64,000 nt of DNA from an uncultured Prevotellaceae bacterium (GCA_902775605.1 CACYNE010000033.1:1-64000); one strand, 5' to 3'; positions 49,610 to 59,856 are shown, counted from the stretch's first letter. Made by a program: numbers and translations. Notes: a model not told the origin generated them from the letters alone.

Positions 49610-51682
49610 ATGAAAAAACTATTATTAGCACTCTTGGCCCCTCTGGCCATCAGCACCGCCCATGCCGATGAGGGCATGTGGACGCTCTACAACCTGCCCC
49701 ATGCTGTCTATGAGCAGATGAAGGGCTACGGCTATCAGCTGCCCTATGAAAAACTTTACCAGGCCGACGATGCCATCATGAAGGCCGTAGTCAATTTCTC
49801 CGGCTATTGCTCGGGCGTCGTGGTAAGTCCCGACGGACTGGTCTTCACCAACCACCACTGTGGTTTCGAGTCTATCCGCTCCCATTCCACCGTCGAGCAC
49901 GACTATATGCTCAACGGCTTCTATGCCAAGACCTTTGCCGATGAGCTGCCCAACAAGGATATGTTCGTTAGCTTCCTGGTCGATCAGCAGGATATCACCG
50001 ACCAGGTCATGGCCCTGGGCATCGATAAAATGGCCAGAACACGCATGTCTCAGGTGCTCGACAGTCTGGAGAACGAGATGTCGAAGAGCATCAAGGCCCA
50101 GGACAGCACCCTGCGCCTGGAAATCAAGCCTTTCTACGAGGGCAACCGCTATTTTGCCACCACTTATCGCGATTTCACCGACCTGCGCCTGGTCTTTGCC
50201 ATTCCCAAGTCTATGGGTAAGTTCGGTGGCGAGACCGACAACTGGATGTGGCCCCGCCAGACCTGCGACTTCAGCGTGTTCCGCATCTATGCCGACCCCA
50301 AGACCAACGGCCCTGCCGCTTATTCCAAGGACAATGTGCCTTATCACCCCGAGCACTGGGCCCGCGTGTCCAACGAGGGCTATCAGGACGGCACCTTCTC
50401 CATGACCATGGGTTATCCCGGCAGCACCTCCCGTTATCTGTCCAGCTTCGGCATCAAGGAGCGTTATTCCGACAACGATATCCGTGCCCAGGTGCGTGGC
50501 ATCAAGCAGCAGGTCATGAAGCGCCACATGGATGCCTCTGAGGCCGTGCGCATCAAGTACGACTCTAAGTATGCCCAGTCTTCCAACTACTGGAAAAACT
50601 CCATCGGCATGAACAAATGTATCGATTCCATCGGACTTATCCAGCAGAAAGAACTCTTCGAGGCCAAGCTCAAGGAGTGGATGGACAGCACCGGTCTGTT
50701 CGTCACCCAGCTGAACTTCGACCAGATGCAGCGTCTCTATGCCAAGCGCCTCGCCGCCCGCAAGGCCTACATGCATTTCTCCGAGACCTTCTCTACCGAC
50801 GAACTGTCGAAGCGTGCCCTGCGCAGTCACAACGGCTCTACTCCCAAAGGCAAGGGCAAGAGCCAGTATATCAGCTTCCCCGACAACAGCGAGACCTGGG
50901 ACTATGACACCGACCGCGAGATTCTGGGCACCCTGCTCCAGAACTACCGTGCCAAGGTGACCGATCCCCGTTATCTGCCCGCCTTCTTCAAGACCATCGA
51001 CCAGAAGTTTGGTGGCGACTGCCAGAAATACGTCAACTATCTCTACAGCAAGTCAAAGCTGATGAAGAAGAACGCACGCGTCTATCCCAACAAGAAGTCG
51101 TTTATGAAAGACCCCGCCGTGCAGTTCGGTCTCGACCTGACTGAGATGCTCTATGGCACCCTGCGTGCCGAGATGGAGAGCGTTCGCGACAGCATTGCCC
51201 TGCAGGAGCGCCTGCTCTGTGCCGCCAAGTTGCGCATGGAGGAAGACCTGCCCCACTATAGCGATGCCAACTTCACCATGCGCCTCAGCTATGGCCAGGT
51301 GAAGGAATACAAGCTCGGCGGCAACTCTTCTGGCTATCAGACCAAGGCCCCCAGCCTGGTGGCAAAGATGAAAATGGGCGATTCCTTCGAGGATTATAAG
51401 GTGGAACCCGAGATGATTGACCTCCTGGAAAGTGCCGGCGACATGCCCCTCTGTTTCCTCACCACCAACGATATCACCGGTGGCAACAGTGGCTCACCCA
51501 TGTTCGATGGCAAGAACCAGCTCATTGGTCTGGCCTTCGATGGCAACTGGGACTCACTCTCCAGCGACATCTTCTTCGACTCGCAACTGGCCCGTTGCAT
51601 CGGTGTTGACATCCGCTATGTCCTCTTCATGATGGACAAGTGGGGCCATGCCGACCGTCTGATCAACGAGATAAAGAAATAA
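49610..51682 (+). CDS. S46-family dipeptidyl-peptidase, DPP7-like (690 aa)
   Basis: The secreted serine peptidase removes N-terminal dipeptides in the periplasm. A signal peptide (LLLALLAPLAISTAHA) leads. The catalytic triad regions are TNHHCGFESI (His), GGETDNWMWPRQTCDF (Asp) and GGNSGSPMFDGK (Ser). The residue in the S1 pocket region is Gly (GLAFDGN), as in DPP7, which prefers hydrophobic P1, and not the Arg of the acid-specific DPP11. It supports amino-acid use in asaccharolytic Bacteroidota. The gene starts 10 bp after the CotH stop. Confidence 0.93.
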   Translation: MKKLLLALLAPLAISTAHADEGMWTLYNLPHAVYEQMKGYGYQLPYEKLYQADDAIMKAVVNFSGYCSGVVVSPDGLVFTNHHCGFESIRSHSTVEHDYMLNGFYAKTFADELPNKDMFVSFLVDQQDITDQVMALGIDKMARTRMSQVLDSLENEMSKSIKAQDSTLRLEIKPFYEGNRYFATTYRDFTDLRLVFAIPKSMGKFGGETDNWMWPRQTCDFSVFRIYADPKTNGPAAYSKDNVPYHPEHWARVSNEGYQDGTFSMTMGYPGSTSRYLSSFGIKERYSDNDIRAQVRGIKQQVMKRHMDASEAVRIKYDSKYAQSSNYWKNSIGMNKCIDSIGLIQQKELFEAKLKEWMDSTGLFVTQLNFDQMQRLYAKRLAARKAYMHFSETFSTDELSKRALRSHNGSTPKGKGKSQYISFPDNSETWDYDTDREILGTLLQNYRAKVTDPRYLPAFFKTIDQKFGGDCQKYVNYLYSKSKLMKKNARVYPNKKSFMKDPAVQFGLDLTEMLYGTLRAEMESVRDSIALQERLLCAAKLRMEEDLPHYSDANFTMRLSYGQVKEYKLGGNSSGYQTKAPSLVAKMKMGDSFEDYKVEPEMIDLLESAGDMPLCFLTTNDITGGNSGSPMFDGKNQLIGLAFDGNWDSLSSDIFFDSQLARCIGVDIRYVLFMMDKWGHADRLINEIKK

Positions 51683-51685
51683 AAC

Positions 51686-52783
51686 TTATTGGAATTTCGC
51701 CGGCGTGGTGCCCGTCAGCTCTTGAAACACGCGATGGAACGTCTGCCTGCTGATGCCGCAGCGGTCGGCCACAGCCTCGATGCTCCAGTCGCGATGCGTC
51801 CTGATCAGGTGCTTGGCCTCTTCTATGCGCTGCACAGTGATCCACTGTGAATAGGAGTCATAGCCCGATGCCTTCACCCAGTTAGACAACTGCCGACCAG
51901 GAATGCCCATCTCATGGGCAGCATCATCACGGCGAATGTCGTGGCGCAGATGTTTTCTCTGTGCCACCCATTTCTCCACCAATGCCCCTATACGCTGCAT
52001 GTCACCCTCTCTGGCAAACGACGAGGGAAACTCGGTTGCCAAAGAGGGTGACATGCGTTCACTGCCTTCTGCCTCTTTCATCCTGCTGGCCGCGCTGGTC
52101 AGCACATAGCGCACAAAGCAGAACCAGATATAGGAGATAGAACCCAGTACAAACGACACAAACAGCACCAGCCACTGCGGCTTCAGGAAGATACAGAAGG
52201 GCGATGTCAGGGCCACCACCGACATGGCTATGATGCTGATCTGCATCCATCGCAGCAGTCCGTCCTGTTCGCGGTCGTAATAATCGTCCAGCACATGCTT
52301 CATGCGCTTCAGCTCCGTGATAATGTTCTTGGCATAATAAAGCTGCATCAGTCCGAACACACAGCTGGCGGCCATCTCTGTCCACAATATCCGTCGTGTG
52401 TCCTGTATCTGCGTCTCATGGCCTGTCAGCAGGCCGATGCCGATAATCACCATCGCCGCTCCCCATGTCAGCACGCCAATCCACTTGTGCATCCAGCTCA
52501 GCTCCCCCTGTCGTTGCAGGTTAAAGATGCTCAGTGCCAGCAGGGCCGAAGTGGGAATCAGCAAAGCCAGGTTCAGCATCACAGCCTCGGCGATGCCCCT
52601 CTGGCGGAAGCCAAAGATATATTGCAACAAAAACTGTATGCACAGCAACAGTAGACCCGACGCCATCAGCCAGCGTGAGCGGTTTACGGCCGAGTCTCGT
52701 TTCACCTTTGGTGGCAGCATCATCATCAGAGCCCAGGCCATCATTGCCGTCAGTACCACGGCTACGAGTTGCAGTTCTTTCAT
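51686..52783 (-). CDS. AraC-family regulator with N-terminal membrane domain (365 aa)
   Basis: About six or seven membrane segments occupy the first 230 residues (LVAVVLTAMMAWALMMMLPP, LLLCIQFLLQYIF). The C-terminal AraC HTH pair reads IRRDDAAHEMGIPGRQLSNW and WSIEAVADRCGISRQTFHRV. Membrane AraC regulators of this kind respond to unknown envelope signals in Bacteroidota. The start at 52783 is chosen since a -7 box (minus-strand TATTTTTG, 52810-52803) excludes the in-frame ATG at 52825. It is divergent from the 2016-aa surface protein, its likely target, and two direct repeats lie between them. Confidence 0.85.
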   Translation of the reverse strand: MKELQLVAVVLTAMMAWALMMMLPPKVKRDSAVNRSRWLMASGLLLLCIQFLLQYIFGFRQRGIAEAVMLNLALLIPTSALLALSIFNLQRQGELSWMHKWIGVLTWGAAMVIIGIGLLTGHETQIQDTRRILWTEMAASCVFGLMQLYYAKNIITELKRMKHVLDDYYDREQDGLLRWMQISIIAMSVVALTSPFCIFLKPQWLVLFVSFVLGSISYIWFCFVRYVLTSAASRMKEAEGSERMSPSLATEFPSSFAREGDMQRIGALVEKWVAQRKHLRHDIRRDDAAHEMGIPGRQLSNWVKASGYDSYSQWITVQRIEEAKHLIRTHRDWSIEAVADRCGISRQTFHRVFQELTGTTPAKFQ

Positions 52784-52870
52784 ACAGTTTACAAATTGTC
52801 TGCAAAAATAAAAAAAAACGTGCAATCTTCCAAAAAAAATGTATCAAAACGTGTTTTAGGACACCCTTTT

Positions 52871-52905
52871 ACACGAAATGAGACACCAAAACACGAATTG
52901 AGACA
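52871..52905. promoter_or_regulatory. Direct repeats, candidate AraC binding site
   Basis: ACACGAAATGAGACA (52871-52885) and ACACGAATTGAGACA (52891-52905) differ at one base and lie 20 bp apart, two helical turns. Tandem direct repeats of this spacing are typical AraC-family sites. They lie between the AraC gene and the surface-protein gene, upstream of the -7 box at 52927. Confidence 0.6.
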
Positions 52906-52926
52906 GCCTCTTTATATAATAAAGTG

Positions 52927-52934
52927 TAATTTTG
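52927..52934 (+). promoter_or_regulatory. -7 box of the 2016-aa surface protein gene
   Basis: TAATTTTG fits TAnnTTTG. No good -33 element is present, which suits an activated promoter. Confidence 0.5.
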
Positions 52935-52988
52935 CACACAACTAATTAACAACCCAATCAACATACGAATGTCATTCCCAGATTTTAT

Positions 52989-55900
52989 ATGAAATCATTT
53001 ACACTAACCAACAAACTCCACCGAGTTTTCGCCCTGATGCTGACGATAGCAGCACTGATGGCAGGGCAGAGTGCGTGGGCTGCGAGCACATTTACCATCG
53101 AAGCGTCGCACGACAACAGCACCAATAAAACCACGTTTACCATCACTCGTAGCGGTAGCAGCCTGCCACAGCAGACCATCAACTACCGCACGGTGAACCT
53201 CTCGGCTTTCGCCGGGCAGCACTACGCTGCTGTCAGCGGCACATACACCTTCCCCGCCAACGAAGGAACCAAGACGGTGGAAGTTGCCGAATACAATCCA
53301 AACACTGACGCCTACAAGTACCAGAATACCGCCCAGCGCTCCTATCGTTTCGAGGTGCTTGATGTCAACGGCTTCGAGTTGCAACATTATGACCGCACCT
53401 ACGATACTGGCATCCCGTTCAGCAGCACCAAGGTAAGTCAGAGTGTCACCGATCTCGTCACGATGAGTAACGGCAACTTCAGCAGCGGCATGAACAGTAG
53501 CAAGTACCTCGACGTCAGTTTCACGCTGCCGTCAGAATATGTGGAGACCGATAATAAAAACGGCCTCGAAGGCTACGTGCTTATCGACGACAGCTACGAC
53601 TACGCTAATAACCCCGCCGTGGTGAGCACCAATAGCCTTATCAACAGCACCAATGCCTCTGCCAGTTACCTGAAACAAATAGGCTACAAGATTTACGCTA
53701 CTGTCTGCTTCACCGAGAAGGAACGTGACGACGGCTACCAATATGTGCAGATTATTGCCGGTTCCCACAACCACTCCTACGACGGCGCTGATGGCAATGG
53801 AAAGATTGATAAAGGACCTACCAACTCCGTTTACAAAGCCTGCTTCGAGCTTTCCAACAACACCAACGCCACTGGTAAGGCCTATTTTCCCCATCGCGGC
53901 ACTGGTACCGATGAGTTCAGCCTCTCAACCGGCAAACTCTGGCAACAGAAGTATAAGAGCGACAGTTACAACGGCAATGGCTCGGTAATCCTCGATCCTG
54001 ATGTAACAGACATCACTACCCGTTTCGATGCCGGCGGCGACAACGACGACACGTGGGGTTACAAGGACTTCTTCGTCCGTATGGCCCTCTGCGATGCTAT
54101 CAAACCGACGCTTCTCAACAACAGCACCAATGTCATCACCGTCTCTGGTGGACCTTACGTTAAGGGCAACACCTTCTACATCAGCGTGCCGTTTAGCGAG
54201 ATTGTGCATATCTCTGGAGCCTCCAAGCAGTTGAAAACCTCGTGGGGTCCTGTCACCTACGAGTCTGGCGACTACACCAATGTCATCACTTTCAAGGGTA
54301 CCATCACCGCCAATGCCGGCACCGTGTTGGCAATCACCAGCATCAACAACAGTTTGTTCAACGATCTGTCTGGCAACTACTATGCTGGCAACGACGACAG
54401 CTTCGACAAGACCTTCAACGGCATCACCTGCTCGGCCACCTACACCCTCGACAATGGCAACACCGTCTTCACTGGGTTGGCCGATGAATACGTGCTTAGC
54501 GACAATGGTCCCATCAAGCCGCACCCCACAGTCTATTTCTATAAGGGTAAGATGGAGGATGCCAACCGTGTGACCCTCACTGAGACCACAAACTATACCC
54601 TATCGTGGACTAACAACGACACGGCGGGCAGCGGCACCGTCACAGCCACTGGCACAGGCAACTACAACGGCTCGGCCTACGCCACCTTCCCCATCCGTTG
54701 GACCACCTACCAAATCAACTTCTATGACAACGGCAACACCGGCATTCCAGTTAAGGGAGAGATGGCCAACCAGAACTTCCAATATGGCGTGGCGCAGAGC
54801 CTCACCGCCAACACCTTCAGCCGCGAGGGCTTCACCTTCGCCGGATGGAATACCCAGCGTGATGGCAGTGGCGACAGCTATGCCGACGGACAGGAAATCG
54901 TCGGACTCACTGCTACTGACGGCGGCACCATTCACCTCTATGCCCAATGGACAGTCATCCCCTGGACCGGCAACGGCACCAGCGAGAACGATCCCTACAT
55001 CATACAATATGCCAGTCAACTTGACCTGCTGGCCAGCGAAGTGAATGGTGGCAATACTTTCAATGGCAAGTTCTTTAAGTTGAACAACGACATCACCTAT
55101 AATGTTCTTAGGTCAAACAAATTCGAGAGCAACTTCACCGCCATTGGCTCTTCAGGAACCTTTCAAGGCACTTTCAACGGCAACAACAAAACCATCAGAA
55201 ACATCTGCATCAACCGCCCCAGTGAAAGTAACCAAGGACTTTTCGGTAACGCCATATCTGCTACCATCAAGAACGTTGTCCTTAAAAATCCTTACATTAT
55301 TGGATATGATAATATAGGTGGCATCGTTGGAAATTTGAGCCAGAACAACCAAAACGTCATTCAGGATTGTCTCGTCCTCAATATTATCATAGAAGGCCAT
55401 AGCAATGTCGGAGCTATTGTGGGATATAATAATGGAAGCACGCTAAGCCACAACTACTATCACGACTGCACTGTCATGGTGGGCGACGACGCCGTCTCCC
55501 ACTCCACCAACATCGGGCAAGGCTACCCCTTAGGTGATTATGCCGGAGAGGTGGCCAGTACCCACCGCATCACCCTCGGCAACAATATCACCGCCAGCGG
55601 AGATCATGTCGTGATAGATGACAAAACCTACTATGCCCACCTGAGCACCATTACCCTCAACTATACTGGTGATGTAACAGAAGGTTACAAGGCCAACTAC
55701 ATCTACAATGACGGCACGGATCACGATGTAGTAGGCAACGCCTTTGAAATGCCTGCTACAGGCATCACCGTAGATGCCAACTTCGTGCCCGACTATGCCA
55801 CCCACTGGCACGCCGATGACACCCACGATGGCACCACCGCCGAGCGTGCCTACATCATCTCCTCTGCCACTGGACTCAACCTGCTGGCCACTCTGGTGAA

Positions 55901-58900
55901 CAATGGTAACGACTATAAACACACATTCTTTAAACTGGATGATAACATCGATATGAGCAGCGTGGCTAATTTCACACCAATTGGTGTCAATGCCAATCAT
56001 CCGTTCCAAGGTCATTTTGACGGTCAGCACCACATCATCAGCTATCTCAATGTAAATGTAACAGGCGATGACCTCGCTGGTCTTTTCGGTCAGATAGGAA
56101 CCTATGGCAACGTCAGTCACGTCATTCTTAAATTTGCCATAATCAAAGGTGAGAGTTACACCGGTATTATTGCAGGAAAGAACAATGGAACACTTACTGA
56201 AAACTATTACTTCTGCTGTAGAAGAAATAATCTTAACAATGCTACCAATGTAGGTACAAGCGATGGCGATGGAACGGGTACACATAGCCTAAACCTCATT
56301 ACGTTGAAAAATGACGATATAACCGTCAGCGGCACGAGTTTTGTTATCGATAACGTTACCTACTATGCCAGCAATACCACCGTCACACTTGGTTATGCTG
56401 ACATCCCCGAAGGCTATGTCGCTACATACACCGTTCAAAATGCCGCCATCACCGGCAATACCTTCACTATGCCCAGTTGTTTCTGCAATGTGAATGTTTC
56501 TATCGCACCCGACTTAGCCACTTGGTGGCATGCAGACGAGGACCATGACGGAACTACCGAAGAGCGTGCATACTTGATCTCTGCCCCCACCGGCCTCAAG
56601 CTGCTATCCAATTTGGTGAACCAAAATAATAGTTACGCCGGAAAATACTTCAAGCAGGACGCTGACATTGCCTTCGACCCCAACGACCTTGATGCCAACG
56701 GCGAGAATTTCACTGCTATTGGCAATTCTCAGTCCAAATTCACAGCCACCTTCGACGGTCAAGGCCACACCATCAGCGGCATCCGCATCAACAAAAATGG
56801 TGAAGATGCCAATGCTAATGACAACCAAGGGCTATTTGGCATTATCTACAACGCTACTGTTAAGAACGTTATCCTCAGCGATGCTGTAATCACAGGTCAC
56901 AGGTTAGTTGGAGGTCTTGTAGGCGGTGTCTCTTTTGATGGTAATACTATTGAAAACTGCCTTGTTCTGAACTCGCAAATCAACATAACAAGCAAAAATA
57001 CAGATGGAGGTGCAATTTGCGGTTATAATAGTGGATCAACCCTTACCAATAACTGTTACTATCATTGTACCGTCACCAATGCCGAGATGAGTGCCACCAC
57101 CAATATAGGAGCCAAATGGGCAGACCGCGACGGAGCCTACTGCGTTCACCTTCTCACATTAGACAAACGCCTCGATGTTGCGCCTAAAGCCAATGTTACT
57201 TATAAAAGCAATATCTACTACACGGCCAATACCGCTGTCACGCTGAGCGCCGAAGGCTACACCCTTAACGGCAGCTACACCGTGAAGGATGCACAAAACA
57301 ACGATATTCCCCTCACCAATGGCGACACATTCACAATGCCCGCCAGTGATGTCACCGTGAGCGCAGACCTCACCATGATTCCCATGGCAGGCAGTGGCAC
57401 CAAGGCCGATCCCTACATCATTATGTACCGCAGTCAGATGGCCCAGCTGGCCAACACTCAGATTCAAAACGGCAAATACTACAAGCTGGGCAGAGACCTT
57501 ACCTACAGCTATGCAGGACTTGGTGAGAGCGAGAGCAACCATACTCCCATCTACGTTAAAAAGGGTGGTCGTTTCGATGGCGATGGCCACACCATCAGCG
57601 GCATACGCGTCTATAAGGAGGATGATCTCAGCTACGCAGGACTCTTCAGCAAAGTCTTTGGCACCGTCAGGAACGTCACACTCACCGATGCTGTCCTCAC
57701 AGGTGTTAACTATGTCGGCGGTATTGCTGGTAGCAACGAAGACAAGGGCATCATCGAGAACTGCCACGTCACCAACACGGTCATCATAAACTCCACAGAA
57801 AATTGCATAGTTCACGGAGGAATTGCTGGAGGTTGTTTTAGCAGTTGGGTTGCTGATGATATAATTGAGATTCCAGTTATTCGCAACTGTACCAGTGCAG
57901 CTACTGTCACAAACAATGGATTTTCCGATTGTAGTAATTTTGGCGGTATCGTAGGTAGTAATATAAATGGTATCATCTCTGGATGTAAGGCTATTGGAGC
58001 TACCATCATCTGTAATGATAGTAACGGTGGCATCGCTGGGTATAATAATTATGATGGCGGGGCCGATGGAGAACCCTTAATTGAGAACAGTATCGTTATC
58101 GATTGCACCTTGACCGGGGAAAAGGGCATGGGGGCCATTACTGGACGTAATGAAGGCGATCTCAAATACAACTACTATTATAACAGTACTGTGAATGGTT
58201 GCACCACCAATGTGGGTTGCGATGATGAGGATATCGATGACGAAAAAAATCCTGAGGGCGCAGTACATACCGAGGGCATCCCCCTGCTCGACACCTATAG
58301 CAACGACTTTGTCATCAACGCCTATAATGACGTAGCTAATCAGGACTATACCCTCGCGGGCCGCACCCTTTTCAAGAACAACGAGTGGAACACGCTGTGC
58401 CTGCCGTTCGACGTTGTACTCAATGATTCTCCCCTCGCCGGTGCCACAGTGAAGAAACTCAACGACAAGGAGAGTGGCCTGGATAAAGACGGCACACTGA
58501 CGCTGAGTTTCGAGGACGAGACGGAGACCCTGCATGCCGGCACTCCTTATATTATTAAATGGGCCGACGGCGAAGAACTTGTGAATCCAACGTTCACTAA
58601 TGCCACCATCACGAGCACCACGCCGACGCCGGTTATAAGCACTGACAATAATGTGACCTTCGTGGGTCAGTATTCGCCATTCGAGATTGTGGCTGACGAT
58701 GCCAAGCTGAAGGATAATCAGGGACACCTAAACGAGATCATCCTGCTCTCCACAGGCAATAAGCTGGGCTACTCGAAGAACCCGCGCACCCTCCGTCCCT
58801 TCCGCTGTCACTTCGAGGTGCCAACCACCGACGACGACCCCGCAGCCCGCAACTTCATCCTCGACTTCGACGGCACCACCACCGCGATAGAATCAATAGA

Positions 58901-59039
58901 ATCTTCTAGCTCTTCTAGTTCTTCTAGTTCATCTAGCCCCTCTAGTCACTGGCATACCCTCGACGGACGCCTGCTCACCACCATGCCCACCCACAAAGGC
59001 ATCTATGTCTTTGGTGGCAGAAAAGTAGTTATCAAGTAA
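52989..59039 (+). CDS. Large surface protein with Calx-beta-like, InlB-type and GLUG repeats (2016 aa)
   Basis: A signal peptide (LTIAALMAGQSAWA) leads. The N-terminal part (TFTITRSGSSLPQQTINYRT) resembles Calx-beta; near residue 620 lies a Listeria-Bacteroides repeat (FTFAGWNTQRDGSGDSYADG). At least four blocks of GLUG-like repeats follow (NQGLFGNAISATIKNVV, LAGLFGQIGTYGNVSHVI, NQGLFGIIYNATVKNVI, YAGLFSKVFGTVRNVT), and a C-terminal segment WNTLCLPFDVVLNDSP is shared with the next large gene. A Ser run precedes a tail ending GIYVFGGRKVVIK. It is probably secreted and surface-attached, an adhesin or glycan-binding protein. The Ser run is encoded by a near-repetitive TCTTCTAGT tract (58901-58945) that could vary in length. 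Confidence 0.83.
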   Translation: MKSFTLTNKLHRVFALMLTIAALMAGQSAWAASTFTIEASHDNSTNKTTFTITRSGSSLPQQTINYRTVNLSAFAGQHYAAVSGTYTFPANEGTKTVEVAEYNPNTDAYKYQNTAQRSYRFEVLDVNGFELQHYDRTYDTGIPFSSTKVSQSVTDLVTMSNGNFSSGMNSSKYLDVSFTLPSEYVETDNKNGLEGYVLIDDSYDYANNPAVVSTNSLINSTNASASYLKQIGYKIYATVCFTEKERDDGYQYVQIIAGSHNHSYDGADGNGKIDKGPTNSVYKACFELSNNTNATGKAYFPHRGTGTDEFSLSTGKLWQQKYKSDSYNGNGSVILDPDVTDITTRFDAGGDNDDTWGYKDFFVRMALCDAIKPTLLNNSTNVITVSGGPYVKGNTFYISVPFSEIVHISGASKQLKTSWGPVTYESGDYTNVITFKGTITANAGTVLAITSINNSLFNDLSGNYYAGNDDSFDKTFNGITCSATYTLDNGNTVFTGLADEYVLSDNGPIKPHPTVYFYKGKMEDANRVTLTETTNYTLSWTNNDTAGSGTVTATGTGNYNGSAYATFPIRWTTYQINFYDNGNTGIPVKGEMANQNFQYGVAQSLTANTFSREGFTFAGWNTQRDGSGDSYADGQEIVGLTATDGGTIHLYAQWTVIPWTGNGTSENDPYIIQYASQLDLLASEVNGGNTFNGKFFKLNNDITYNVLRSNKFESNFTAIGSSGTFQGTFNGNNKTIRNICINRPSESNQGLFGNAISATIKNVVLKNPYIIGYDNIGGIVGNLSQNNQNVIQDCLVLNIIIEGHSNVGAIVGYNNGSTLSHNYYHDCTVMVGDDAVSHSTNIGQGYPLGDYAGEVASTHRITLGNNITASGDHVVIDDKTYYAHLSTITLNYTGDVTEGYKANYIYNDGTDHDVVGNAFEMPATGITVDANFVPDYATHWHADDTHDGTTAERAYIISSATGLNLLATLVNNGNDYKHTFFKLDDNIDMSSVANFTPIGVNANHPFQGHFDGQHHIISYLNVNVTGDDLAGLFGQIGTYGNVSHVILKFAIIKGESYTGIIAGKNNGTLTENYYFCCRRNNLNNATNVGTSDGDGTGTHSLNLITLKNDDITVSGTSFVIDNVTYYASNTTVTLGYADIPEGYVATYTVQNAAITGNTFTMPSCFCNVNVSIAPDLATWWHADEDHDGTTEERAYLISAPTGLKLLSNLVNQNNSYAGKYFKQDADIAFDPNDLDANGENFTAIGNSQSKFTATFDGQGHTISGIRINKNGEDANANDNQGLFGIIYNATVKNVILSDAVITGHRLVGGLVGGVSFDGNTIENCLVLNSQINITSKNTDGGAICGYNSGSTLTNNCYYHCTVTNAEMSATTNIGAKWADRDGAYCVHLLTLDKRLDVAPKANVTYKSNIYYTANTAVTLSAEGYTLNGSYTVKDAQNNDIPLTNGDTFTMPASDVTVSADLTMIPMAGSGTKADPYIIMYRSQMAQLANTQIQNGKYYKLGRDLTYSYAGLGESESNHTPIYVKKGGRFDGDGHTISGIRVYKEDDLSYAGLFSKVFGTVRNVTLTDAVLTGVNYVGGIAGSNEDKGIIENCHVTNTVIINSTENCIVHGGIAGGCFSSWVADDIIEIPVIRNCTSAATVTNNGFSDCSNFGGIVGSNINGIISGCKAIGATIICNDSNGGIAGYNNYDGGADGEPLIENSIVIDCTLTGEKGMGAITGRNEGDLKYNYYYNSTVNGCTTNVGCDDEDIDDEKNPEGAVHTEGIPLLDTYSNDFVINAYNDVANQDYTLAGRTLFKNNEWNTLCLPFDVVLNDSPLAGATVKKLNDKESGLDKDGTLTLSFEDETETLHAGTPYIIKWADGEELVNPTFTNATITSTTPTPVISTDNNVTFVGQYSPFEIVADDAKLKDNQGHLNEIILLSTGNKLGYSKNPRTLRPFRCHFEVPTTDDDPAARNFILDFDGTTTAIESIESSSSSSSSSSSSPSSHWHTLDGRLLTTMPTHKGIYVFGGRKVVIK

Positions 59040-59075
59040 AATATGGGAGCGAAGCGACCTTTAAAAAATAAAAAT

Positions 59076-59249
59076 ATGAAGAAAGAATATATTTCACCAG
59101 AAATTCTGGTAGTAGAACTGAAGCAGCAAGGATGCCTGATGGCAGGCAGTTACAGCCCTGCGGGAGAGAAACGAGTAAATAACATTAATAATGACATGGA
59201 CTTCACCTGGGATCTAGACGGATTCGAAGATGAAGAAATGGATATGTAA
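59076..59249 (+). CDS. Small acidic-tail protein (57 aa)
   Basis: The sequence starts MKKEYISPEILVVELKQQGC, a short lead seen in many small Prevotella proteins, and ends acidic (DFTWDLDGFEDEEMDM). The Cys and Gly-rich centre suggests a small secreted or peptide-like product, but no leader cleavage site is clear. The start at 59076 is preferred over an upstream in-frame ATG at 59043. A terminator follows, so it ends the transcript of the large surface protein. The function is unknown. Confidence 0.6.
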   Translation: MKKEYISPEILVVELKQQGCLMAGSYSPAGEKRVNNINNDMDFTWDLDGFEDEEMDM

Positions 59250-59272
59250 AAAGTAAAAAGGTAAAAAGAAAA

Positions 59273-59308
59273 AAGAGGATTGGGCAAAATGACCCAATCC
59301 TCTTTTTT
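59273..59308 (+). terminator. Rho-independent terminator
   Basis: AAGAGGATTGGG (59273-59284) pairs perfectly with CCCAATCCTCTT (59293-59304), followed by T residues. Confidence 0.93.
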
Positions 59309-59414
59309 TATCCTTCGATATGACTGAAGAGCTTCATATTATGCGTCACCATTCTAAAATTTTTGGAAAAACATGTTGTGTTTTAGAAAAAAGTTGTAAA
59401 TTTGCATGGAAATT

Positions 59415-59759
59415 ATGTTACGCAAGCTATGCTTTATTAGTTTTTTGGCAGCCATATTGATGACAGGCTGCAATGATGAGAGTAAAAAGAAAGAAAGTGG
59501 TATTCCTGAGAAGATGACACGTAACCACGGCGACAGTATCGCACTGGCCGCCCGGTTTACCGGTGACTTTGAGCACTTCCTCGCCGTCACCGACAGTCTG
59601 ACTGATGCAGGAGAGCTGTCGCAGATTCGTGCCGACGGCTACCGCGGTGTGGCCTATTTCCAACTGGGACAGGTGGAGAAGAGCATCGAGTGTCTGCGAC
59701 GTGCCGTCGCAGACGATCCACCAGCAGAAGATTTCTGGGAGTATATGTTGAACACCTGA
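59415..59759 (+). CDS. Short TPR-type lipoprotein, possibly truncated (114 aa)
   Basis: The protein has a lipobox (AAILMTGCNDES) and one TPR-like helix pair (RADGYRGVAYFQLGQVEKSI ... LRRAVADDPP). In Bacteroidota this N-terminal pattern usually starts much longer TPR sensor proteins; here it stops right after the first repeat (FWEYMLNT), so it may be a fragment. The -7 box TAAATTTG at 59397-59404 makes the ATG at 59415 likelier than that at 59406. Confidence 0.55.
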   Translation: MLRKLCFISFLAAILMTGCNDESKKKESGIPEKMTRNHGDSIALAARFTGDFEHFLAVTDSLTDAGELSQIRADGYRGVAYFQLGQVEKSIECLRRAVADDPPAEDFWEYMLNT

Positions 59760-59763
59760 AGAA

Positions 59764-59805
59764 GGTAAAAAGGTAAAAAGGTAAAAAGTAAAAAGGTAAA
59801 AGGTA
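59764..59805. repeat. GGTAAAAA-type short tandem repeat
   Basis: Units of about 8 bp (GGTAAAAA and GTAAAAA) are repeated five or six times after the TPR gene. A shorter run of the same units lies at 59247-59275, after the 57-aa gene. Their recurrence after two genes suggests slippage-prone spacer DNA. Confidence 0.7.
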
Positions 59806-59856
59806 TATGGAAACAACCATGACCATGATGAATTAAATATTAACAATTAAAAGTAT

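Noticed and set aside
47956..50830. Long minus-strand frames opposite the CotH and S46 genes
   Set aside because: They are composition effects of GC-rich codons in the real plus-strand genes.
53000..58730. CRISPR-like spaced repeats in the 2016-aa gene
   Set aside because: The repeats are protein-level GLUG-type motifs, diverged at the DNA level and in frame, with no constant short repeat and unique spacers.
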